Shown: positions 24,605 to 33,411, counted from the stretch's first letter. The stretch: DNA of 64,000 nucleotides from JABCPE02 sp963509715 (GCA_963509715.1 CAUPCB010000002.1:1-64000), one strand, 5' to 3'. Numbers and translations: made by a program. Notes: generated by a model from the letters alone, not told the origin.

Positions 24605-25828
24605 ATGAAAAAACAGATCATGGCGCTACTTGCTTTGGCAGTAGCACAAGTAGGGTTAGCACAAGAAGAAACAAGTGCTACACTTTATGGGTATGTAAGA
24701 GGAGAGTTCGCTTTTGACTCTCGTCAGGTAGTTGCTGCTAGAGAAGGTAACTATATCGATTTGGCATCTCCAGTTAATAAAGTAAATGGAAAAGATTTGA
24801 ATGCAAATCCTAACTTCAATGGATGGGGAGTAGAATCTAGATTAGGAGTAAAAATTGCTGGGCCTGAGTTCTTTGGAATGAAGTCTGAGGCTTTGATTGA
24901 ATCTCACTTCTTTGGTAGTTCAGATGCTTCAATCAATACATTAGCATTAAGACACGCTTATGTGAAATTATCTAGTGACAAAGTAGAATGGTTAGTAGGT
25001 CAGTTCTGGCACCCAATGTTCGTAACGAATGTATCTCCTAGAACTTACAACTTCAACGCAGGAAGCCCATTCCAACCGTTCAACCGTTCTCCACAGATCA
25101 GATTCTCTACTAAAGGTAATGCAAGATTGACCCTTGCTGCTATCACAGAGAGAGATTTTGCGAGTGTAGGAGGGAAAGCTAATTTATCAGCATTGCCTGC
25201 ATTCCACGCACAGTTACAATTTGGTAACGATGATAAATTTGTAGGAGGTTTTGGAGCTAACTATAAGTCTCTTAAGAGTGGATTGAGAGGAGAATATTTT
25301 GGAGCATTTACTTTCTTGGCTTATGCTAAAGCGAAGTTAGGACAAAATTCAGCATGGCAAATCTATGCTGATTATGGACAAAACCCAAGTGAATTGTTAC
25401 AATTAGGAGGGGTGGCAGTTGACGCTAAAGGTAAATACAAGAGTAATAATACATTAGCTCTATGGACAGAGTTCTATGGAGATTTTACACCAAGTTTTGA
25501 ATGGGGTATCTTTGGTGGTTATTCTAAAGACTTTGGATTTAGTAAAAACACAACACCAAGTGCTACCAAATTTGGACAAATGGTAGATATCAAAGATCCT
25601 CTTACAGGTAAAGTGGTAAGACAAGATTTAGTTGGAACTCCAATTAGTACATGGAGAATTTCCCCAAGAGTAGGTTGGAAATCAGGTAATACAAAACTTA
25701 CTGCAGAATTAGATTATACATCAACTACATATGGAGCTTGGGATACAAATCTTAAAACTAAGAAATATGCTCAAGATGCTACAGCAGGAAACTTCCGTGT
25801 ATCGTTGTCTCTAATTCAAAATTTCTAA
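24605..25828 (+). CDS. Porin-like outer-membrane beta-barrel protein
   Basis: A 407-residue secreted protein with signal peptide MKKQIMALLALAVAQVGLAQ followed by alternating barrel-type sequence and a terminal aromatic residue (SLSLIQNF). The opening ATLYGYVRGEFAFDSRQ resembles DcaP-like porins, which carry dicarboxylates or other small solutes. Beta strands with aromatic girdles can be seen throughout (for example AWQIYADYG, WGIFGGYSKDFGF). It has no plug domain, so it is not TonB-dependent. Codon bias suggests high expression. It may provide outer-membrane passage for the solute of the divergent MFS transporter, which is inference. Confidence 0.78.
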   Translation: MKKQIMALLALAVAQVGLAQEETSATLYGYVRGEFAFDSRQVVAAREGNYIDLASPVNKVNGKDLNANPNFNGWGVESRLGVKIAGPEFFGMKSEALIESHFFGSSDASINTLALRHAYVKLSSDKVEWLVGQFWHPMFVTNVSPRTYNFNAGSPFQPFNRSPQIRFSTKGNARLTLAAITERDFASVGGKANLSALPAFHAQLQFGNDDKFVGGFGANYKSLKSGLRGEYFGAFTFLAYAKAKLGQNSAWQIYADYGQNPSELLQLGGVAVDAKGKYKSNNTLALWTEFYGDFTPSFEWGIFGGYSKDFGFSKNTTPSATKFGQMVDIKDPLTGKVVRQDLVGTPISTWRISPRVGWKSGNTKLTAELDYTSTTYGAWDTNLKTKKYAQDATAGNFRVSLSLIQNF

Positions 25829-25855
25829 GATAAATAAAATATTTTGAGATGATAG

Positions 25856-25886
25856 AAGAGCCACTCTGTGAGTGGCTCTTTTATTT
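25856..25886. terminator. Terminator after the porin-like gene
   Basis: AGAGCCACTC / GAGTGGCTCT, loop TGT, T-rich tail; between convergent genes and probably serving the plus-strand one. Confidence 0.88.
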
Positions 25887-25905
25887 TAGATAAAAATATC
25901 AGTTT

Positions 25906-26583
25906 TTACATTTCGCAGGCTTTCCATATCGCATCATTCTGCGGAACGGGAGCGGTTATTTTTATAAGTTCTTTGCTCACAGGATGGATGAATTCCAGCA
26001 TTCTGGCGTGCAGGCTGATGCCGCCGTCTGGATTAGAGCGTGGAGCACCATACTTCAGGTCGCCTTTTATAGGAACGCCTATTTTAGAGAGCTGAGCCCG
26101 TATTTGGTGGTGTCTTCCTGTTTGTAAATCCACTTCCAGCAGCATATAATTATCCAAGGTTTTGATGATGTTATAGCTGAGAATGGCTTTTTTTGCTCCT
26201 TCTGTCTCGTGGGAGTAGATGATAGCTTTGTTGTTTTTCTCGTTTTTCTTGAGATAGTGGGTGAGAGTTTGGCTTTGTGGAATCATCTCTTTGGAAACTA
26301 CAGCCCAGTAGGTTTTTTTAATTTCTCTGTTTTTTACCATTTGAGTCAGGCGGGAGAGCGCTTTAGAGGTTTTTGCATAAATTACCAGCCCAGAGGTCGG
26401 TCGGTCTATCCTGTGAACCAAACCGAGATAAACATTCCCAGGTTTTTGGTCGCGTTCTTTTATGAAATCTTTCAGTAGTTCTAGAAGGCTTTTGTCGCCC
26501 GTTTTGTCGCCCTGAACCAGCTGACCTACTTTTTTATTGATAATGATGATGTGGTTGTCTTCGTAGAGAATTTGTGAATTCAT
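25906..26583 (-). CDS. RluA-family pseudouridine synthase without S4 domain
   Basis: A 225-residue RNA pseudouridine synthase catalytic domain. The active-site motif HRIDRPTSGLVIYAKT and the GRHHQIRAQLSKIG segment are intact, but there is no S4 domain, unlike the RluD-type gene at 17395. This short form resembles RluA/TruC-type enzymes; the target RNA is unknown. It is a single gene divergent from the CBS-domain gene. Confidence 0.9.
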   Translation of the reverse strand: MNSQILYEDNHIIIINKKVGQLVQGDKTGDKSLLELLKDFIKERDQKPGNVYLGLVHRIDRPTSGLVIYAKTSKALSRLTQMVKNREIKKTYWAVVSKEMIPQSQTLTHYLKKNEKNNKAIIYSHETEGAKKAILSYNIIKTLDNYMLLEVDLQTGRHHQIRAQLSKIGVPIKGDLKYGAPRSNPDGGISLHARMLEFIHPVSKELIKITAPVPQNDAIWKACEM

Positions 26584-26606
26584 ATAAATGTCTGATTAGA
26601 ATTTCA

Positions 26607-26614
26607 CAAAGGTA
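26607..26614 (-). promoter_or_regulatory. -7 element for the short RluA-type gene
   Basis: Minus-strand TACCTTTG, 23 bp before the start at 26583. Confidence 0.55.
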
Positions 26615-26668
26615 AAATTTTTATAGTTTTAATCAAATTTCATACCTTTACCGAAGTAATTATGATTT

Positions 26669-27322
26669 ATGATAATTGAAAATTATATCGCAAATGATTT
26701 TCCCATATTGGGAGTAGATACTACTGCGGAGGAGGCTTTGCAGACTGCTGTTGATTTTGATTTTACCCATGTTTTCGTGGAAAATAAAGGCGTATTTCAG
26801 GGAGCTGTAAGGAAAGAATGCTTGGAGGAAAATCTCAGACAAAACTTAGGAGAACTGCTTCCATATATGGATAGATTTTCTATTCTCTATGAAAGCACTC
26901 TTTTGGATGGGGTAAAATTATTCCATACATTTAATACCAATGTGATTCCTGTAATCAATAAAAACGAAGAATATCAGGGGTATATCGCTTGGGACAGCAT
27001 CGCAGATGAATTGTCTAAATATCCGTTTTTTTCGGAGACAGGGGCGCTGCTTACGGTGGAAATCCCAAGAACCAATTATTCCATGGTGGAAATCGCCCAA
27101 ATCGTAGAAAGTAACAACGGAAAATTCTATGGTGCGCTGGTTACGGAGATGAATGAGGCTTTAGTGAGGGTAACGATGAGAATCAGTAATGAAAATCTCA
27201 GCTCCATAGACGAGACCTTTGAGCGCTACGGCTACATCATCGTGCAGAAATTCTATACCGATGAAAAGGAAGAACTGCTGAAGAGCCGATACGAATTTAT
27301 GCAAAAATACCTTGAATTCTAA
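26669..27322 (+). CDS. CBS-domain protein with ACT-like C-terminus
   Basis: A 217-residue cytoplasmic protein. Residues 1-120 form a pair of CBS motifs (FPILGVDTTAEEALQTAVDF and TFNTNVIPVINKNEEYQGYI regions), which usually bind adenine nucleotides. The C-terminal part (about 125-200, with TVEIPRTNYSMVEIAQIVE) resembles an ACT-type regulatory domain. Its stop overlaps the nadK start (TAATG), so the two are translationally coupled. A nucleotide-sensing role connected with NAD(P) supply is possible but not shown. Confidence 0.82.
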   Translation: MIIENYIANDFPILGVDTTAEEALQTAVDFDFTHVFVENKGVFQGAVRKECLEENLRQNLGELLPYMDRFSILYESTLLDGVKLFHTFNTNVIPVINKNEEYQGYIAWDSIADELSKYPFFSETGALLTVEIPRTNYSMVEIAQIVESNNGKFYGALVTEMNEALVRVTMRISNENLSSIDETFERYGYIIVQKFYTDEKEELLKSRYEFMQKYLEF

Positions 27323-28194
27323 TGCCAAATATCGCAATATATTCACAGAAAAATGGAGATGAGATTCAGGCTTATCTTCATCAGTTTATTCTTGAATTGG
27401 AGAAAAGGGAAAGTGTGCGGATTTTTCTCCATGAAAAAATTTTAGAAAAGAATAGTTTATTGGGTAAATATCAGATTTTCAGTGATAAAAATTCACTCGA
27501 AAAATGTGAAATAGATTATTTCTTTTCTTTTGGAGGAGATGGCACTATTCTGAGCGCACTTACGCTGATTCAGGATTTGGAAATCCCTGTTGTCGGTGTT
27601 AATATGGGACGGCTTGGTTTTTTAGCAAATTTTAGCAAAGAAGAGATTTTTGATAATATTGATAAAATTTTTGCTGGGGAAACGCATATCAGCCAGCGTT
27701 CGGTGATAGAAGTGAAAACAGCCGAAAATAGGATAGATTTTCCCTATGCGCTGAATGATGTGGTGATTACCCGCCAAGAGACTACTTCCATGATTACCGT
27801 AGAGGCAGAAATCAACGGTAAGTTTCTGAGTATGTTTTGGGGAGACGGGCTTATAGTGGCTACGCCTTCGGGGTCTACGGCATATTCTCTAAGTTGTGGA
27901 GGGCCTATTATAGAGCCGGAGAATGATAATTTTTCTCTTACGCCCATCGCTCCGCATAACCTAAATATGCGCCCTATCATCCTAAAAGACAATGTAGAAA
28001 TAAAACTAAAAGTTTCCAGCAGGCTGCCGCTGTATTCATTGGGCTTGGATTCTCGGCTTTATCATATGAATGAGGAAGATGAGCTTATTTTAAAAAAGGC
28101 GGATTTTAGCCTAAATCTTATTTTCCCAAAAAATGTCAGTTTCTATGAAACTTTGAGACAAAAACTCCTTTGGGGAAATGATAAAAGAAATTAA
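27322..28194 (+). CDS. nadK: NAD kinase
   Basis: Phosphorylates NAD to NADP. The 290-residue product has the diagnostic GGDGT motif (FSFGGDGTILSAL), the LGFLANF segment and the second-domain signature WGDGLIVATPSGSTAYSLSCGGPI (positions about 173-196), all intact. It overlaps the CBS gene by one base, and a small gene follows 13 bp later. Confidence 0.97.
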   Translation: MPNIAIYSQKNGDEIQAYLHQFILELEKRESVRIFLHEKILEKNSLLGKYQIFSDKNSLEKCEIDYFFSFGGDGTILSALTLIQDLEIPVVGVNMGRLGFLANFSKEEIFDNIDKIFAGETHISQRSVIEVKTAENRIDFPYALNDVVITRQETTSMITVEAEINGKFLSMFWGDGLIVATPSGSTAYSLSCGGPIIEPENDNFSLTPIAPHNLNMRPIILKDNVEIKLKVSSRLPLYSLGLDSRLYHMNEEDELILKKADFSLNLIFPKNVSFYETLRQKLLWGNDKRN

Positions 28195-28207
28195 AAATCA
28201 ATACATT

Positions 28208-28525
28208 ATGAAAATAGTAAATACACAAATTAGAACAGAAGAACCCCTTACTTGGGATGAAATCAAGGAACTGATAACGACAGGAATTTACGAGGAAGAT
28301 TTTATAGTTCTTTTTGATAAAAAAAGTGAAAATTATGTCCAAATGGCTGAGGATGAGCAGAGTTTCGTAGTGGAAAGCAGAGTTTATGACGGAGGAAATT
28401 TCATACATTATAGAACTTTTGTGGAAGAGCCAGAGGCGGCTATTCCTTTTTTTGAAAAGTATTTCAATGATGAAAGTATAGATTTTTCCGCGTGGGAAAA
28501 TGTTACAGCTGAGTTTTTGAGTTAA
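28208..28525 (+). CDS. Small protein of unknown function
   Basis: A 105-residue acidic, soluble-looking protein (MKIVNTQIRTEEPLTWDEIK...). It has no signal peptide, membrane span or motif that I recognise. The ATG at 28208 is preferred over the in-frame upstream start at 28178, which would overlap nadK by 17 bp. It is in line with nadK (13-bp gap) and ends before the accD promoter. Confidence 0.7.
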   Translation: MKIVNTQIRTEEPLTWDEIKELITTGIYEEDFIVLFDKKSENYVQMAEDEQSFVVESRVYDGGNFIHYRTFVEEPEAAIPFFEKYFNDESIDFSAWENVTAEFLS

Positions 28526-28540
28526 AGAAAAAATATTTCT

Positions 28541-28548
28541 TAAATTTG
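28541..28548 (+). promoter_or_regulatory. -7 element for accD
   Basis: TAAATTTG followed by CAG, 22 bp before the accD start. Confidence 0.65.
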
Positions 28549-28570
28549 CAGAATTATTAAAAGATAAAGA

Positions 28571-29425
28571 ATGTCAGCATTTGATTGGTTCAAAAGAAAG
28601 AAACAAAATATCAGCACTCCCACAGAGGAAAAAAAGGATGTCCCAAAAGGACTTTGGCATCAGACTCCTACGGGAAAAATAATAGAGAGTGACGAACTGA
28701 GAGCAAATAACTATGTTTCGCCAGAGGACGGCTTCCATGTGAGAATAGGAAGCAGGGAATATTTTGAAATTATTTTTGATGATTCTAAATTTAAGGAATT
28801 AAATGCAGATGTAGAAAGCGTCGATATTCTTAAATTTAAAGATTCTAAATCCTATAAAGACAGGCTAAAAGAAGCAAAAGCTAAAACCAAACTAGTGGAC
28901 TCCATCAGAAACGCACATGGAAAAGTAAATGGCGTAGAAATGGTGATTTCTTGTATGGATTTTGACTTCATCGGAGGTTCTCTTGGGTCTGTGATGGGAG
29001 AGAAAATAAGAAGAGCGATAGACTTCTGTATAGAAAAAAAGCTGCCTTATATGATTATCTGTCAGTCAGGTGGAGCAAGAATGCAGGAAGCAGCTTATTC
29101 ACTGATGCAGATGGCAAAAGTTCAGGCAAAATTGGCTCAGCTTTCTAACGCAGGGCTGCCTTACATAGCCTACCTTACCAATCCTACTTTCGGTGGAATT
29201 ACGGCTTCTTTCGCTATGACTGCCGATATCATCATGGCAGAGCCAGGAGCTTTGATAGGTTTTGCAGGGCCTAGGGTGATCCGTGAGACCATTGGGCGGG
29301 ATTTGCCAGAAGGATTCCAAACATCGGAGTTTTTACAAGAAAAAGGTTTTGTAGATTTTATAGTAAAGAGAAAGGAAATCAGAGAAACCATTTCTAAAAC
29401 TGTAAAACTATTAATGAACAAATAA
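28571..29425 (+). CDS. accD: Acetyl-CoA carboxylase carboxyltransferase subunit beta
   Basis: With AccA it transfers the carboxyl group from biotin to acetyl-CoA, the first step of fatty acid synthesis. The 284-residue product has the crotonase-like core (GGSLGSVMGEKIRRAID, SGGARMQEAAYSLMQMAK, GGITASFAMTADI, GFAGPRVIRET). The N-terminal zinc ribbon of E. coli AccD (four Cys) is present as a homologous segment, KGLWHQTPTGKIIESDELRA, but every zinc cysteine is replaced. This zinc-less form is, as I recall, common in Flavobacteriia. The gene has its own promoter. Confidence 0.95.
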   Translation: MSAFDWFKRKKQNISTPTEEKKDVPKGLWHQTPTGKIIESDELRANNYVSPEDGFHVRIGSREYFEIIFDDSKFKELNADVESVDILKFKDSKSYKDRLKEAKAKTKLVDSIRNAHGKVNGVEMVISCMDFDFIGGSLGSVMGEKIRRAIDFCIEKKLPYMIICQSGGARMQEAAYSLMQMAKVQAKLAQLSNAGLPYIAYLTNPTFGGITASFAMTADIIMAEPGALIGFAGPRVIRETIGRDLPEGFQTSEFLQEKGFVDFIVKRKEIRETISKTVKLLMNK

Positions 29426-29430
29426 AAATG

Positions 29431-29470
29431 ATAAAATCGTAAGTCTTTTTTGATTTGCGATTTTATTCTA
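29431..29470 (+). terminator. Terminator-like hairpin after accD
   Basis: ATAAAATCGTAAGTC (29431-29445) pairs with GATTTGCGATTTTAT (29452-29466) with two G-U pairs and a six-T loop. The stem is long, but the tail after it is only weakly T-rich. Confidence 0.6.
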
Positions 29471-29476
29471 GAAAGA

Positions 29477-29983
29477 ATGACAACTATTTTTAAGGCTATT
29501 CTGCAGCTTGATTTTAAGCGGCTTGTCAAATTGTTAGGGTTATTGCTTCGGCATCCGTTGTTTGCTTTTCTTACCTTCATTGCTACTATTAAAACCTTTA
29601 AAATTACAAATAAAAAATTCCCAGAAACTCATCATAAAAACGGAAGAGGAAATGCTTTTCGCCATGCTCTCTGGTGCTGTCTGATAATGATGTACTGCTG
29701 TAAAATTTCTTCTCCACAGAAAAGCTTGAAATGGTGTAAACAGATTACGGATATGCATGAAGAACTCTTTGTAAATGAGCAGATTGCTAGAGCGATGGAT
29801 TTGCATAATAATCAAATAGGGATGAATCTCTTTATGACTATGCTGGAAGGAATTCATCGCCAGTTTTTCGAGACGCTTTTTTTCATGGAGCCGCTTTATG
29901 AAAAATCTCAAGAAGCAAAACTAATTTCCTCCATTGAAGAAATAGAGGAAGGGCGAATGGCTATTATAGAGGATATAAACTAA
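29477..29983 (+). CDS. DUF6973-like protein
   Basis: A 168-residue protein with a hydrophobic N-terminal stretch (about 10-38) and a helical core containing GRGNAFRHALWCCL, MHEELFVNEQIARAMDLHNNQIG. The spacing of the His, Asn and Asp residues (NAFRHA and MDLHNNQIG) matches the DUF6973 pattern, a small family of unknown function. The start at 29477 is chosen because it is the first ATG after the accD terminator; a TTG at 29450 would fall in the hairpin. It meets the convergent rsmD with a 4-bp overlap. Confidence 0.7.
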   Translation: MTTIFKAILQLDFKRLVKLLGLLLRHPLFAFLTFIATIKTFKITNKKFPETHHKNGRGNAFRHALWCCLIMMYCCKISSPQKSLKWCKQITDMHEELFVNEQIARAMDLHNNQIGMNLFMTMLEGIHRQFFETLFFMEPLYEKSQEAKLISSIEEIEEGRMAIIEDIN

Positions 29984-30543
29984 GGATTTTCGCTTTTTGT
30001 AAAGAAAGAAAAACTTACATTTCCATACTTGCGAGTTTCTTGTAAATCAGGATGTTCTATTTTGTGACGGGATTGGTGTTCTAGTACGAAATATCCATTT
30101 TCTTTTAAAATTCCTTCAGAAAGAATGAGGGAAATCAGCTCTTGATAATCATTTTCAGGCAGGTCAAAAGGAGGGTCAGCAAAAATCAAATCAAAACTTT
30201 TTCCTTGATTTTGCGCTTTTTTCAGCCAGTCAAAAACATTGGCTCTTAGAATATTGATTTGTGAGCTGAAATCCAAATCTTTAGTCGTAGAATTGATAAA
30301 ACCAGCATGTTTAGCGTTCATTTCTACACTAGTTATGTCTTTGCAGCCACGAGAGGCCAGCTCCAGCGAGATAGAACCAATCCCAGCAAAAAGGTCTAAA
30401 ACAGACAAGCTGGATAAATCCAAACGATGCTCTAAAATACTGAAAAGAGCCTCTTTGGCGAAATCCGTAGTTGGTCTGACTTCAAAATTTTTCGGAGCGG
30501 AGATTTTCTTACCTTTCCAAACGCCTGAAATGATACGATACAT
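29980..30543 (-). CDS. rsmD: 16S rRNA (guanine-N2)-methyltransferase RsmD
   Basis: Methylates G966 of 16S rRNA in the 30S head, using S-adenosylmethionine. The 187-residue product starts MYRIISGVWKGKKI, followed by RPTTDFAKEALFSIL, the SAM-binding VLDLFAGIGSISLELASRG and the catalytic DPPF motif. It ends the minus-strand group murI-folA-DUF3822-rsmD, starting 2 bp after the DUF3822 stop. Confidence 0.93.
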   Translation of the reverse strand: MYRIISGVWKGKKISAPKNFEVRPTTDFAKEALFSILEHRLDLSSLSVLDLFAGIGSISLELASRGCKDITSVEMNAKHAGFINSTTKDLDFSSQINILRANVFDWLKKAQNQGKSFDLIFADPPFDLPENDYQELISLILSEGILKENGYFVLEHQSRHKIEHPDLQETRKYGNVSFSFFTKSENP

Positions 30544-30545
30544 AC

Positions 30546-31265
30546 TTATGAATTAACAATGAAATGTTTCCCTTTAAAGTTTTCGTACACGATAGAGATA
30601 GCTGGAACGAATTTTTCTAACTCAGATATAAAGGTGTCGTTTTCAGAGATTTCTCCATAAATGTAGAAATGAGTTTTATTGATATCAAAACCTATTTTGC
30701 TCAGTGTGAACATGATGAAATAAAGGAAATCTATTTCCGATGTAGCATCGAGATTGTTATAAAGAACCAATTTTCCATTTTCTAATGCAAGAAATTCTAC
30801 TTGGTTGTGATACAGATTGATATGGATTTCATTGTCCTTATTTATATTTACAGAATCCAAAAAACGCTCTCCTGAGAAATGAAAATTAGAAACAGAGCTA
30901 AGGTCTTTTATTTTTTGATAAAAGTGTTTTGGGAAAGAATAATAAAACTGAACGCCATACTTTTGGTTGATAGATCGCATCAGTTCTTCTGATTCTGTTC
31001 TTACATCTGAATTATAAGATATAATCTGCTGTCCGAGCTGATTTTCTGTGAAAACTTCTGGAGTCAGTGAGAAGTGGTTGAATGCTGAGAAAACCTTTAT
31101 CTCAGCCCAAGCCTCTCTGCGAAGAATCTTGTCTAGTTCATTTTCTATAAAATTTTCTGGAGTCTCATCCGTTACGAAACGAGCTTCTTCCTCTGTAACA
31201 TTGTCTGCTTCATAAATTTGCCATTGCAAACCATCTTTTGTAAATAGGAGTGAAAGGTTCTTCAT
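30546..31265 (-). CDS. DUF3822 family protein
   Basis: A 239-residue soluble protein that matches the DUF3822 family of Bacteroidota by sequence feel and by its constant place next to rsmD. Segments such as FSAFNHFSLTPEVFTE and INLYHNQVEFLALENGKLVLYNNL are typical. The beta-rich second half is reminiscent of the actin/ASKHA ATPase fold, but I cannot identify catalytic residues. Function unknown. It lies 2 bp before rsmD and 35 bp after folA. Confidence 0.82.
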   Translation of the reverse strand: MKNLSLLFTKDGLQWQIYEADNVTEEEARFVTDETPENFIENELDKILRREAWAEIKVFSAFNHFSLTPEVFTENQLGQQIISYNSDVRTESEELMRSINQKYGVQFYYSFPKHFYQKIKDLSSVSNFHFSGERFLDSVNINKDNEIHINLYHNQVEFLALENGKLVLYNNLDATSEIDFLYFIMFTLSKIGFDINKTHFYIYGEISENDTFISELEKFVPAISIVYENFKGKHFIVNS

Positions 31266-31300
31266 AATCTGTATTTATGGGACAAATTTAGTTAATTTTT

Positions 31301-31789
31301 TTAAATTTTTCTTTCCCAAGTCTGAAAATAAAAATCATAGGCGTGATTTTCATCTTTTGGTTGGTGGATTTCATCTGTTTTTATCCAAGTTTTTTCATCA
31401 ATTTTTGGAAAAAATACATCGGCATCTGTTTGGTGGTTTACTTGGGTGATTTCCAGTCGGTCAGCCAAGTCTATGGTATGGCGGTAGATTTCGCCGCCGC
31501 CGATAATGAATATATTTTCATTGATTTTTTTAGCGTGTTTGATGGCATCTTTTAAACTCGGAACGATGAGAATCCCTTCCTCAAACCAGTCGTCTTTTCT
31601 GCTCACCACTATATTGGTGCGGTTTGGGAGAGGTTTTCCTATGCTTTCGTAGGTTTTTCTGCCCATTATGATGGGATGCCCTGAGGTGAGATTTTTGAAA
31701 TGTTTCAAATCCGCAGGGAGATGCCACAGCAGCTGGTTGTCCTTTCCTAATTCGTTGTTTTTTCCGATAGCAGCGATAATGGTAATCAT
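31301..31789 (-). CDS. folA: Dihydrofolate reductase
   Basis: NADPH-dependent reduction of dihydrofolate to tetrahydrofolate; target of trimethoprim. The 162-residue product starts MITIIAAIGKNNELGKDNQLLWHLPADLKHF; shorter key parts are LLWHLPADLKHFK with the catalytic acidic residue, IIMGRKTYESIG and FIIGGGEIYRHTI. It starts 5 bp after murI ends, in one minus-strand unit. Confidence 0.96.
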   Translation of the reverse strand: MITIIAAIGKNNELGKDNQLLWHLPADLKHFKNLTSGHPIIMGRKTYESIGKPLPNRTNIVVSRKDDWFEEGILIVPSLKDAIKHAKKINENIFIIGGGEIYRHTIDLADRLEITQVNHQTDADVFFPKIDEKTWIKTDEIHQPKDENHAYDFYFQTWERKI

Positions 31790-31794
31790 TTGGT

Positions 31795-32610
31795 TTAAAG
31801 GGTTTTTAGTTCCAATTCTATTTTGTTTCCAAAGAATTTTTTAGAAATTTTTTGGAAGTTTTTGGTCATATCCGAAACATAAAATTCGTACTTCGGGTCG
31901 GGATTATTTGTATTCAGTAATTTATGCTTTTCCAAAGTAAGTTTGATATAGTTTGCCACAATATTCGGCGAGTCTATCACTCTCACTCTGTTGCCGTAGT
32001 ATTGTTTGATTTCTTCCATCAGAAGCGGATAGTGAGTGCATCCTAGGATAAGCGTATCGATATCTTTTAACTTTTTATTAGAAAGATAATTGTAAATTAC
32101 GCTGTGGGAAATGGGGTGATTGATAAACCCTTCCTCTATCACAGGGACAAGGAGCGGAGTTGCCAGTTCTTCCACATTGATGAATTTATTATATTTTCTG
32201 ATGCTTTTTCTGTAAAGTTTAGAATTTACGGTTGCTTTGGTAGCGATTACTCCTATGTTTTGGTGGATTTCGTAGGCTACTTTTTCGGCAACGGGATTGA
32301 TAACATCGAATACAAAAACCTTGTCATTCACCATTTTTTTTACTTCTTCCAGTGCGTTAGAAGTAGCAGTGTTACAGGCGATTACTATCGCTTTGCAGTT
32401 TTGTTCCAAAAGGAATTTGGTGATTTGCAGGGAATAATCTATGATGGCGTCTTTGGACTTTTCGCCATACGGAAGATGCTTGGTATCACCGAAGTAGATG
32501 AAACTCTCCTGCGGCATCACTCGTTTGATTTCTCTCGCTGTTGTCAGTCCACCCACGCCGCTGTCAAAAATCCCAATAGGTTGATTTGCACTAAGATGTT
32601 GATATTTCAA
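31795..32610 (-). CDS. murI: Glutamate racemase
   Basis: Makes D-glutamate for peptidoglycan. The 271-residue product has both catalytic cysteines, in IACNTATSNA and LGCTHYPLL, and the N-terminal GIFDSGVGGLTTAREI. No ATG is available before the conserved N-terminus; the start codon is TTG at 32610-32608, only about 10 nt after the predicted transcription start, so the mRNA would be almost leaderless. It heads the murI-folA-DUF3822-rsmD group. Confidence 0.94.
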   Translation of the reverse strand: MKYQHLSANQPIGIFDSGVGGLTTAREIKRVMPQESFIYFGDTKHLPYGEKSKDAIIDYSLQITKFLLEQNCKAIVIACNTATSNALEEVKKMVNDKVFVFDVINPVAEKVAYEIHQNIGVIATKATVNSKLYRKSIRKYNKFINVEELATPLLVPVIEEGFINHPISHSVIYNYLSNKKLKDIDTLILGCTHYPLLMEEIKQYYGNRVRVIDSPNIVANYIKLTLEKHKLLNTNNPDPKYEFYVSDMTKNFQKISKKFFGNKIELELKTL

Positions 32611-32626
32611 AACTCAAATTTTTTTA

Positions 32627-32634
32627 CAAAAATA
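32627..32634 (-). promoter_or_regulatory. -7 element for murI
   Basis: Minus-strand TATTTTTG, 16 bp before the TTG start codon. Confidence 0.5.
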
Positions 32635-32654
32635 GAAATAAGGAACAAAATAAA

Positions 32655-32695
32655 GAAAAAAGGCAAAAGTAATTTTCTACTTCTGCCCTTTTTTG
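32655..32695 (-). terminator. Terminator after dps
   Basis: Read on the minus strand, GGCAGAAGTA pairs with TACTTTTGCC (one G-U pair), flanked by A and T runs. On the plus strand the same position is an A-C mismatch, so it is oriented for dps. Confidence 0.8.
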
Positions 32696-32712
32696 TCAAT
32701 ATAAATTCGTGA

Positions 32713-33186
32713 TTATCCAAGATAAGCATTGTACATCCAGACATCTTTTTCCTGCTCTGTGATGTATTCGCTTACAAGGGTGTTTGTCCCTTCATCATTC
32801 GCTTTGTCAGTTATTTCTAAAAGTTCTCTTTGTAGGTCTATCACTACTTTGAAAGAGTTTAGAATATCTTCTACGCATTTTTTGCTGTTATGCACTTCCT
32901 TGCTCTCTTTAATCGTTGAAACTTTCAGATAATCAGAATAGTTGTGGCTCGGTACATGACCTAATGTCAGGATTCTTTCTGCGATTTCGTCAATTTTAAG
33001 AACAAGAGTGTTATAAAGCTCTTCGAATTTCGGGTGAAGAACGAAAAACTGGTCTCCCTTTATATTCCAGTGAGCACCACGAGTGTTTTGATAAAAAACA
33101 GAATAATTTGCAAGAAGGATGTTTAGCTTCTCAGCGATGTTTTTGCAGTCTTCTTCTCTAAGACCGATGATGTTAGAATTTTTCAT
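32713..33186 (-). CDS. dps: Dps-family ferritin-like protein
   Basis: Dps proteins form 12-subunit shells that oxidise and store iron and protect DNA. The 157-residue product has the ferroxidase signature TRGAHWNIKGDQFFVLHPKFEELY followed by LVLKIDEIAERIL (key residues His, Asp and Glu present). The N-terminus lacks a Lys-rich DNA-binding tail. Single gene with its own promoter and terminator. Confidence 0.93.
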   Translation of the reverse strand: MKNSNIIGLREEDCKNIAEKLNILLANYSVFYQNTRGAHWNIKGDQFFVLHPKFEELYNTLVLKIDEIAERILTLGHVPSHNYSDYLKVSTIKESKEVHNSKKCVEDILNSFKVVIDLQRELLEITDKANDEGTNTLVSEYITEQEKDVWMYNAYLG

Positions 33187-33206
33187 ATTTTTAGGATTTA
33201 TTTTTA

Positions 33207-33214
33207 CAAAGTTA
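33207..33214 (-). promoter_or_regulatory. -7 element for dps
   Basis: Minus-strand TAACTTTG, 20 bp before the dps start. Confidence 0.55.
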
Positions 33215-33375
33215 TGAAATAAAATACTCCTAATCGATAATTTTGATTTAATTTATAAGCAATCTAAATAGTTTCTCTCTATCAATTTTAATTTTTAAGT
33301 TTAAAAAATCAATAATTTTTTGAAAGAAAATATCAATTTCGGATTAAATTCCTTTGTACATCCATGAGTTTATCA

Positions 33376-33383
33376 TAATTTTG
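33376..33383 (+). promoter_or_regulatory. -7 element for the DUF6909 gene
   Basis: TAATTTTG, 28 bp before the start at 33412. Confidence 0.55.
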
Positions 33384-33411
33384 TAACTTTTACAAAAATC
33401 ATAATATAAAT

